Shown: positions 1 to 6,864 of the stretch, one piece after another
How positions within the stretch are numbered: the first letter of the stretch is position 1
Layout of the letters: each line of letters opens with the position of its first letter
DNA from: Periconia sp. R9002
Taxonomy: Eukaryota > Ascomycota > Dothideomycetes > Pleosporales > Periconiaceae
NCBI GenBank assembly: GCA_023627715.1
Contig: JAMAHW010000232.1
Span: 1-13,534 of the forward strand
Length of the DNA: 13,534 bases
Direction: 5' to 3'
Notes under the pieces: generated by a model
Seen by the model: only the letters and a program-made list of their open reading frames with translations
Database searches by the model: none
What the model was told of the DNA's origin: nothing
Position numbers and translations under genes: made by a program

Positions 1-1020
1 GTAATTAAAGTAATTAATAACTATACCTAGAAGCTTTAATAATTTAATAACCCTAGGTTAATTATTAAAAGCTTTAAGAAAATTAAAGAAGCCTTTAGTA
101 TTAGTAGTAGTCTAGAGCTAGTGTAATAAGTTCCTAATAGAAGTATTAACTATCTTAAACCTCTAAGAAAACTAACCTAGTTTATCTTTAACTACTTCTA
201 AAGACGTAAACCTCTACTCTATTTTAGCTATCTTTACCTAATTAGTAGTACGTCCTTTTTATAAAGTTTAAATAAGCTCTACCTATTAATTAAGCTTCTA
301 AACTAATTTATTATTAAAAGTGTTACTTAAATTAGAAGCTACTAGGGTAAACTAGGGTAAACTATCTACTTTCTACGTTAACTAAGCTAGCTTTTCCTTA
401 TAAACCTTAACTTTATCTCTAAAGTAAGTAGGTGCTTCTACGTTAGCTTAGGTTAAAGTAAGTATCTAGAGGTTTTAGATATTCTTTTCTAGTATTTTTA
501 AGTAACTATTATATATAGAGAACTTAGTAGTATATTAGCCTAACGTTTTTTTTATTATATCTTTAGATCTAAAACTACTTTAGTTATTATTAAACTATTT
601 TTTAAGCTTAGAGATTTAAGTATCTATAAATAAAATATAACTAACTAATTCTAGGTTAGCCTTTACGTTAGGAGAATTGTCCTAAGCTAAGTTAGTAAAG
701 TTTAGTCTAAACTAGAATGCTTTAGTACTTACTAAGTTATATAAAATCTTATACTTCTTTCTTTTAGTAGGAGTTCTAAAGCTAGCTGCTTTATAAGCTT
801 TATATTTAGATATACGCTATAGTAAGAAAAAAACCTTTTATTAAGTACTACTATAGGATTAAAAATAACCTAGGCTCTAGACGCTACTAAAATCTTATCT
901 AGACTTAGTTAGTAAGAGCCAACTTAGATTATCCTAAAATAATACTTATAACTAGTACTTTATATAAATTTCTTCTAACTTACTAGTAGCTAACGTAGCG
1001 CTATCTATTTAAAGATAGAC

Positions 1021-1866
1021 TATAGTTATCTTTCTATTTTTATCTTTAGTAGAAAAAAACTTATTTTCGTCCTTAGAAAACGTCGTAAAGTAATAAAGGG
1101 GAAGCTTAGTAAAAAAATTAGGAAGGATATTTCTAAAGATAGCCTTTACGTAACTTATTACTATAGGAATATCTTCTACTTTAAGCTAATATAGGTAGTT
1201 AGGAAAAGAATAACCTAGACTAAAGTAGAGGGGACTTACTAATCTATACTTACTTTAGGAAGCTATATAGCTAAGGTAAGTATATTTATTAGTATACTAG
1301 CTACTAAAGATTATAGCAGCTGTCTAGAGAATATAAATATAAAAGATATAACTAAAAATCTCTTTCTATATTTTTATAGCTAACTTTTTACTACGCTTAG
1401 CAACTTAACCTATATAAAGACTATATATAAAAAGGATAGGAACTACTTAGTTAGTAAAAACTACCTTTTAAGCTTTTATAAAGCAAGTGTCTATAACCTT
1501 AATCCTAAAGATATAGCTAGCCCTAACGTTTATACTTAAAGAGACTAATATTTAAGTCTTAAGAGGTATCTTAACTAAGAGAGGCCTAGTTTAGGCTAAA
1601 AAATAAAAGGAGCGTAGTTATTAGCGTTAGAAGTAGGTATATAAGGCGCAGAGTATAAAAAAGAAAGGGTATTAGAAAAGGTAATTAAGAGTAGTAATAG
1701 TAAGGTAGTTAGAGTAAAGCTAATAATTAAGAAAAAGTATAAAAAAATAGAAAGTAGAGTCTTAATTATTACTCTAAGTAGTAGTATTAACTTTTTTTTA
1801 CCTTACGTAGTTACGTATACTACACGATTTAACTTTACCTTCTTTTACCTTACTACTACTTACTAA
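1021..1866 (+). pseudogene. RIP-destroyed coding frame, probably from a transposable element
   Basis: In the frame with codons starting at 1021, stops are strongly depleted. By hand count about 88 TAA/TAG triplets lie on the plus strand between 1021 and 1860, but only about 10 fall in this frame, where about 29 would be expected. All stops are TAA or TAG, as expected when CAA, CAG or TGG are mutated by RIP. Stop-free runs include 1021-1140, 1261-1380 and 1681-1860. After the TAA at 1864-1866, stops return to background density, so the C-terminus probably lies there. A stretch reading SFYKASVYNLNPKDIAS (about 1468-1518) resembles the region that follows the catalytic domain in pogo/Fot1-like DDE transposases. 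However, the spacing to possible upstream landmarks does not fit well, so the family is only a guess. The upstream part may continue in a shifted frame around 661-840. Confidence 0.45.
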
Positions 1867-1989
1867 ATACTCCCCCTACCTTAATTCTCTTACTATATTA
1901 GGAATCCTTACTATAAATATACTCTATAATACCTACCTAAAGTACTCTCTATAAGTCTAGAATAGACTCACCTAAAAGAGGAGGTATTA

Positions 1990-2215
1990 TTATAAGTTAG
2001 CTATATCTAGCCTAAACTAGCTATACCTAGACTAGAGCGACCTAGTATACTCTAGACTAAAAAACTCTAGTAGAAAAACTCTAAATAGCAATATTTAGAA
2101 GGTATAAAGTAGGTTAGCTATAAATAGGATAAGCTAAATAAAAATAGAGTAGACTAGACGTAACTAGAGTAAACTAGATATAACTAGAATAGCTTAAGAT
2201 AGATAAAAGTAGTAA
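1990..2215. repeat. Degenerate short repeat with about 10-base spacing of CTAG
   Basis: The tetramer CTAG recurs about every 10 bases, for example ending at 2010, 2020 and 2030, and again between 2164 and 2188 in units like TAACTAGAGT and TAACTAGAAT. It may be a minisatellite, or the footprint of a repeated motif such as CTGG or CCAG after RIP. The middle of the region is irregular, so this is a weak call. Confidence 0.3.
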
Positions 2216-2392
2216 GCACTTATATAGAGAAGAGTAGGTATTTATAGAATTCTTAGCTACTAGTACTTTTAAAATTAAGCTAGTTTAGCCTATTATCTAC
2301 TATATCTACAGCCTATTTTTTACACTTTAGTTAGTATAAATACTCTCTTTTTCTCTCTTTTTTTCTTTTCTCTTTTTTTTTTATATAGGGAG

Positions 2393-2428
2393 ATAGGTGT
2401 AGCTAAAAAATACTTTAGCTATACCTAT
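2393..2428. repeat. Hairpin: 15-base inverted repeat with 6-base loop
   Basis: The arm ATAGGTGTAGCTAAA (2393-2407) pairs with TTTAGCTATACCTAT (2414-2428) across the loop AAATAC. There is one mismatch or wobble, G at 2399 against the T-side arm. It follows a long pyrimidine tract (2346-2392) inside the AT block. It could be a terminus or internal hairpin of a decayed element. No function can be assigned. Confidence 0.5.
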
Positions 2429-3000
2429 TAAGTTTTATAAGAGCTATAAAAACACCTTAGTTATACTAGAGTATAAAAAAGGAGAAAAAAGAAATATATA
2501 CTTTTCTTTCTTTTTTACTTATTATATAGGTGTAGAAAGCTAGTTTAGAGAGATAACTATATAGCTAGTAGTATAGAGATTTAGTATTAGTATAGTATAT
2601 ACATCTATTATATTTAATATTATAATAGTATATAAAGAATAGTACTCTATAGTATAGATTCCTTTTTTACTAAGTAAAAGTAGTATATAGGAAGAGCTCT
2701 TCTTTTAATAGGAGGGTATATTAGATTTTACTCTCTAAGTGTATACCTATTATTTTTTAACTATTAAATTACTAGTATTAATTAGTACCTATATTTATTA
2801 CTTTTAATTTAACCCTTATATTAGTATAAAAAGCACCTATTATAACTATAAGTAATTACTTCTTTAACTAAACTAGTATAAGATAGACTAAGATAGTCTA
2901 GTATATAAGTTATTTAGTATTATATATATAGTAGTTAGTATTAGTAAGTAATAGATTCTTCCCTATTACACTAATAGGCAGTAACAGACTATACTACAGC

Positions 3001-3110
3001 CTAATATATATCTCTAGCTAAAGATATTACTATAAGATTATAACTTTAAAACTAGTATTAATACTATAACTAATTTTACTAATTAATTATAAAAAAGAAG
3101 ATACTTTAAT
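3001..3110 (+). repeat. Repeat copy A, direct relative of copy B
   Basis: The segment shares a long core with copy B, including the nearly identical stretch from ACTAGTATTAATACTATAAC through ACTAATT to GAAGATACTTTAAT (about 3051-3110). The start, TATATATCTCTAGC, corresponds to TATATATCCCTAGCC in B. Most differences are C/T or G/A transitions, as expected of RIP. Upstream of about 3001 the similarity to B breaks off. Confidence 0.7.
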
Positions 3111-3117
3111 TTAAAAC

Positions 3118-3141
3118 TATTTTACTATTTTACTATTTTAC
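3118..3141. repeat. Three tandem copies of TATTTTAC
   Basis: Three exact 8-base units follow one another at 3118-3125, 3126-3133 and 3134-3141, then TAC steps. This is a small simple repeat just after repeat copy A. Confidence 0.7.
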
Positions 3142-3465
3142 TACTACTATAAACGCGTAAATAGTATAAAATAGGGTAGGTACTAATTAATAAGTAAGTA
3201 TTAGACACTTTTAATAGTAATAACTACCTAGGTTACCTAGGCCTAGTGTGAAAAAGTAGTTAAAAAGTTGTTTATAAAAAGTGTACGGGAAAAAAGCGTA
3301 TAGGGGTAGTTCTAATTAATATACTATCCCTATTATAGTAAAGTAAGATAGTAATAAAAAGAGGGGTTTTTATAACTTTATTCTCTTAATTATATAAGTT
3401 AGTTTAGATAAGTAATTTATATAGCGTCTAGTAGAAAAGGGTATTTTTATAGTATATATAATATT

Positions 3466-3774
3466 TAGTAATAATAACCACCTACACTAGGTCGCTAGTT
3501 ACTAAGGTATTATTAATCTAGTAATAGTTAGTAGAAAGTAGAAGTTATAAAAGTTAGATAGTAGAAGCTAAATAGTAGATAGATTTATTAAAAAAACTTA
3601 GAATACTAACCTTTAAGCCTTAATTATATAACTAATAGTTACTATATATATATCCCTAGCCTAGAACGTTACTATAAGAATTATAAACTAGTGTTAATAT
3701 TATAACTAATTTTACTAATTTATTATAAAGAAGAAGATACTTTAATAATATTTAGTACGTTAGGGGTATATATA
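3466..3774 (+). repeat. Repeat copy B, inverted relative to copy C
   Basis: This copy aligns along about 300 bases with the reverse complement of the right end of the window (copy C). Landmarks include CTAGTTACTAAGGTATTATTAA, GTTATAAAAGTTAGATAGTAG, TTATTAAAAAAACTTAGAATAC and ACTATAACTAATTTTACTAA-like blocks, in the same order and spacing. Copy B keeps more C and G than copy C. The last 30 or so bases, after about 3746, align more weakly. It may be a fragment of a transposable element, but no coding trace or exact terminus was recognised. Confidence 0.75.
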
Positions 3775-3905
3775 AGTACCTAGGTATATATTTTTACCTA
3801 CACTCTATCTACTTACCCTACACTATTAATTCTATAAAAGAAAAGAAGAAGAAGAAAAAGTTACCTTATATACCTACCTTTCTTAGCTAAGGCTATTATT
3901 AAGTG

Positions 3906-3929
3906 TTTTTTTTTTTTTTTTTTTTTTTT
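3906..3929. repeat. Poly(T) run of 24
   Basis: Twenty-four consecutive T lie near the right edge of the left AT block. On the minus strand this is a poly(A) run, which could be the tail of a retroposed element, but no element body or target duplication was identified beside it. Confidence 0.7.
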
Positions 3930-4016
3930 AAATCTTTTACTACCTAGCGTTAATATATACACTAGGCTAGTAATACTACTCTATAGCGATTAAATTTATA
4001 ATTATATAATCTATTA

Positions 4017-4903
4017 AACACATTTTTTTTTTTTAAAAAAAAAGGGAAAGAACCCCCATTCCGTACACGCAAAAAGTCTCTCCCCCCATACCTACCTATC
4101 CCCAACCACTCCACCACACACCTCCGCGAGACATTCTCGTATATTAATCCTATTGATATACTGACCGAAAAAAAAAAATCTTTAACTACCTACTTTACTT
4201 ACGTATTTCCTCTATAACACCGTCCTACCCATTCTTCACACAATATAATAACAAAATTCACAACAAACTCCCCCCCCCTTTTTTTTCGTATTCGTAAAAT
4301 ACCAGGCAATTTTTTTATATTGAAAGTAAAACTCTTTGTGTTTTGTTATGTTTGGTTTATGTGGAACTTAACTCAAAGATGGTTCTAGGGGGTTTGGGAA
4401 TGTGTGTGTATGTGTTGTATGTGTAATCTGCCGCCCCCAACCAAACACTCCCAACAAGCTAACCAAACATATATGTACGTACGTAGATAGAACTAATCGA
4501 TATACATAGCTATCTACTGCTTAAATTTTACATGAATAGTTTTTATAATGTAGAAGAGGGCTGAAGCTAAGCCAAGCTAAGCTATTTTCGAAGCGCACCG
4601 GCCGAACGCCGTGGTTTGAGGGGGGGTGACACACACAGCTGCGGCTGAAAGATATTAAGAGCACTGCGTATTGGGAATGGATTGTTTGTTTTACTTGTTT
4701 GTGGTCGTGGGGTGGTGCATGGTGTTTGCGAACTCATAAAGATGAGAAAATGGAATATTGAGTTGGTAAAAGGAGATACGGGGTTTTTTTATTATAAAAA
4801 GTTTGGGCAAGGGAAAAAGGGGGGAGGGTGAGGGAAGAAGGGAAAGGAAAGGAAAGGAAAGTAACCTGAGCTGAAAAACCAGCTGAACTCGGTATCGTAA
4901 CAC
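4017..4903. other. Intergenic region and presumed promoter of the first gene
   Basis: Normal CA/TG content returns at about 4017. The region holds homopolymer and simple tracts: T12A9 near 4023-4045, C9T8 near 4268, GT-rich DNA at 4399-4425 and GTACGTACGTAG near 4476. No protein gene, tRNA or clear TATA element was seen. The promoter and leader of the gene at 5068 must lie here or in the next 165 bases. Confidence 0.6.
4809..4861. promoter_or_regulatory. Polypurine tract with four GGAAA repeats upstream of gene 1
   Basis: Fifty-three bases are purines on the plus strand except for one T at 4829. The tract ends in four exact GGAAA units (4841-4860). Polypurine/polypyrimidine tracts are common in fungal promoters and can favour unusual DNA structures or keep nucleosomes off. 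A role for this one is inferred only from its place about 210 bases before the start codon. Confidence 0.35.
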
Positions 4904-5071
4904 ATGTGTATAGTGCAAGCCACACACCGGAACCGAACCGAGTCAGTAGATTATATAGGAAGCCAGGAATACGAGCGCCACAAGAAAAAAAGATTCACTT
5001 CTTCAAAACCCCCCATTCCATTCCCCTTTTCCCCATCTACAGAAAACGATCCATCTCCACACCAAAAATGA
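4904..5071 (+). other. Upstream ORF (55 codons) overlapping the gene 1 start codon
   Basis: An ATG at 4904 opens a 55-codon frame that ends in TGA at 5069-5071. The stop therefore overlaps the main ATG at 5068-5070 as ATGA. If the transcript begins upstream of 4904, ribosomes would meet this ORF first, and the overlap would allow termination and reinitiation on gene 1. The transcription start is unknown, so the ORF may be untranslated. The peptide is rich in Pro, Lys and Ser and resembles nothing I recognise. Confidence 0.4.
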
Positions 5072-6864
5072 CGAAGAAACCTCGCATCCGCCAAACCCCC
5101 ACCCCGCTGCTAACCCAATACCCCCCGACAAACGGCCGCATCCCGTTCAAACAAGTCCTCCACGCAACCTGGATCGCGACCCTCGCGCTCATCCTCGGGA
5201 TCGCGTTCGTCCTCGTCGTGGCGTTCCTCGCGGATGGGGAGGTCACGAGTCGGAGTAAGTGGTTCGAGTACACGCCTACGTTTATCGCTCTGGGGGCGGT
5301 GGTGTTGCGGGGCTCAGTTGCGGCGCTACTGGGGATCGCGGTGTATCAGAACCTGTGGGAGAATGTTGCGGGGACGGAGACGGGGGGGAAGGTTGGTGAG
5401 GGAGGAGGCGGAGGGGGGATGGAGGTGAGGAAGGTGGAGTCGCTGCACTTGGCGTCGCGGTTGGCGGTTGGGATGCTAGCGGGGCCGGTGTGGAAGATGG
5501 GGTGGGTGGTTGGGGTGGGTGGGCTTGTGGTTACGGCGGCGGTGCAGCCCGTGCTGCAATCCGCGGTTACGGTGAGGCAGGAGAGGGACGTGGTGGGTGT
5601 GGGTGTGCCGGTTTACCACCCGCAGTTTAATGGGTCCCTTGCGCAGAGCGACTCCGCGATGATGTATGCGGCGGGGCCGACGACGATTTCGAAGAGGTCG
5701 GCCGTCGCCGCGTTAATGGGGGAGCGGAATGGGTTGAGGTATACGGATGCGAATGTGACGGGGACGGCGAGGTTTGGGCCGGTTAGGTATCTGGATGTGG
5801 CCTGTAGTATTGAGGCGGTCCAGGGAAAGACGTCGAATTTGGGTGGGTGGGATTTGTATAATTTCACCTACCGGTATCCGGATTTGGAATCTGTTTCGAA
5901 GGATCCGAAGTATGATTTTTCGCAGTTTCGAGATGTGGCGAACTCGTCAGTGCTATATGATGGAGTGGAGATTTCGACGCAGATGAAATCGAGGGTGGAG
6001 GTGAAGGCCGTCATGTTCAACAACACGCACTACCTTAAGCACCTCTGCAACGTTCAGACCTCGATCGGGAGCTGTACTACGCATGTTACGGCCGGCACTG
6101 GGAGCATGGGCGACCTCACGTGCGTGAGAGAGCAGTTCATCAACTTGGACAGCGAGCTGAACAAGACACTTTCATTCTACGGACCAGCTGGTGGCGTGCG
6201 ATCTCTCTTCGGTGGGTTTTTGGAAGTGTTTGCGGGGAAGGCTCTGCTTGACATACATAACAGACTTAACCCTGGGCGATCGATGTTCATGATGGGGAGT
6301 TTGGTTGCGGATACGGATAAAACGCTCGTTATGCCGTCGGACCTTTTGTCACACATGCAGCGCGTGCTCTGGGTGACGCCTCTGCTGGCGAAATTTGGTA
6401 CGCCGGAGCAGGATGCACTGAACGTTACCATGTCCGTATTGGACGAGCGGAACGTGATCGTCTACAAAATCGACAAGGTACGGATCATCGTCACGGTCGC
6501 CGTTCTCCTCCTCATCGGCCTTGGATGTCTGGTCTATCTCTCTCTTTGCAGTAGTGGAGCTTGCGGACGTCTCGTAAGAGACAGCTTGGTGCATTCCCTC
6601 ACCGTGGCGGGACCAAATGGACCGGCGATCAAGGGAGCGTGCTTGGCTTCTTTGGAGGAAGTGTTAGATAAGGCAGGAGATGAGAAACTTAGGTATGGGG
6701 TGCTGATACCGGCGACCGAGTCGGTGAGCGGACATCTTGGGTTTGCGGAACAGCCTCTTATGCAGGGATTTTACGACAGGATGCCGATTACGACAGTGGG
6801 TCGGCCGGTGCCGGGGAGGTGGTATGGAGGTGAGGTTGGCCTCAGAAACAGAAGTCTCAAGTAG
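5068..6864 (+). CDS. Fungal multi-pass membrane protein with large glycosylated extracytoplasmic domain
   Basis: The 598-residue product has three hydrophobic segments near the N-terminus (about residues 33-54, 71-93 and 143-167), a loop of about 300 residues, and one more segment at about 471-494, followed by a cytoplasmic-type tail of about 100 residues. The loop carries seven Asn-X-Ser/Thr sequons (about 188, 229, 265, 292, 318 or 319, 365, 452) and Cys at 246, 327, 336 and 352, so it probably faces the cell exterior or secretory lumen. This layout recalls the fungal DUF3176-type membrane proteins of unknown function, but I cannot confirm membership. ATG 5068 is the first ATG after the in-frame stop at 4867 and has A at -3. 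No intron is needed. A Gly-rich run (about 111-117) and strong base skew mark the first half. Function is unknown. Confidence 0.85.
   Translation: MTKKPRIRQTPTPLLTQYPPTNGRIPFKQVLHATWIATLALILGIAFVLVVAFLADGEVTSRSKWFEYTPTFIALGAVVLRGSVAALLGIAVYQNLWENVAGTETGGKVGEGGGGGGMEVRKVESLHLASRLAVGMLAGPVWKMGWVVGVGGLVVTAAVQPVLQSAVTVRQERDVVGVGVPVYHPQFNGSLAQSDSAMMYAAGPTTISKRSAVAALMGERNGLRYTDANVTGTARFGPVRYLDVACSIEAVQGKTSNLGGWDLYNFTYRYPDLESVSKDPKYDFSQFRDVANSSVLYDGVEISTQMKSRVEVKAVMFNNTHYLKHLCNVQTSIGSCTTHVTAGTGSMGDLTCVREQFINLDSELNKTLSFYGPAGGVRSLFGGFLEVFAGKALLDIHNRLNPGRSMFMMGSLVADTDKTLVMPSDLLSHMQRVLWVTPLLAKFGTPEQDALNVTMSVLDERNVIVYKIDKVRIIVTVAVLLLIGLGCLVYLSLCSSGACGRLVRDSLVHSLTVAGPNGPAIKGACLASLEEVLDKAGDEKLRYGVLIPATESVSGHLGFAEQPLMQGFYDRMPITTVGRPVPGRWYGGEVGLRNRSLK
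5499..5523 (+). other. G-quadruplex-type motif inside gene 1
   Basis: Five runs of three or more G (5499-5502, 5504-5506, 5512-5515, 5517-5519, 5521-5523) are separated by loops of 1, 5, 1 and 1 bases on the coding strand. This satisfies the usual four-run pattern with short loops. It encodes part of the third membrane segment (Gly, Val, Trp). Whether it folds in DNA or mRNA is inference. Confidence 0.6.

Larger units (their letters stand above)
1..4016. repeat. Left AT-rich block of RIP-mutated repetitive DNA
   Basis: This block is dominated by TA steps and is nearly free of CpA and TpG: the first 360 bases contain no CpA and only two TpG that I can find, while CpG (in ACG and GCG) still occurs. 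Loss of CpA/TpG with CpG retained is what RIP does in filamentous ascomycetes, and differs from ordinary decay of methylated CpG. No intact reading frame survives; every frame carries many TAA and TAG codons and almost no TGA. Near 4017 to 4060 the sequence changes within a few tens of bases to normal composition with abundant CA. The stretch 1867-2992 holds no gene I can see, only degenerate short repeats, a hairpin and pyrimidine tracts. Several repeat families are probably nested here, but I cannot name them. Confidence 0.85.

Noticed and set aside
341..363. Two tandem ACTAGGGTAA units, reminiscent of telomeric TTAGGG.
   Set aside because: Only two units are present, and they are not the telomere hexamer in tandem. 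The AT block shows no telomeric array.
1..1920. A minus-strand frame with codons ending at positions congruent to 1 mod 3, also somewhat poor in stops between 961 and 1920.
   Set aside because: It has about 18 stops over 1021-1860 against about 10 for the plus frame, and other minus frames are better at 781-900. The plus-strand frame explains the stop depletion better, and the minus signal may be its shadow.
4906..5067. A 54-residue N-terminal extension of the gene 1 protein.
   Set aside because: The upstream frame is open back to the TGA at 4867 but contains no ATG; it could only start at GTG 4906. ATG 5068 has a better context and places the first membrane segment at a usual distance from the N-terminus.
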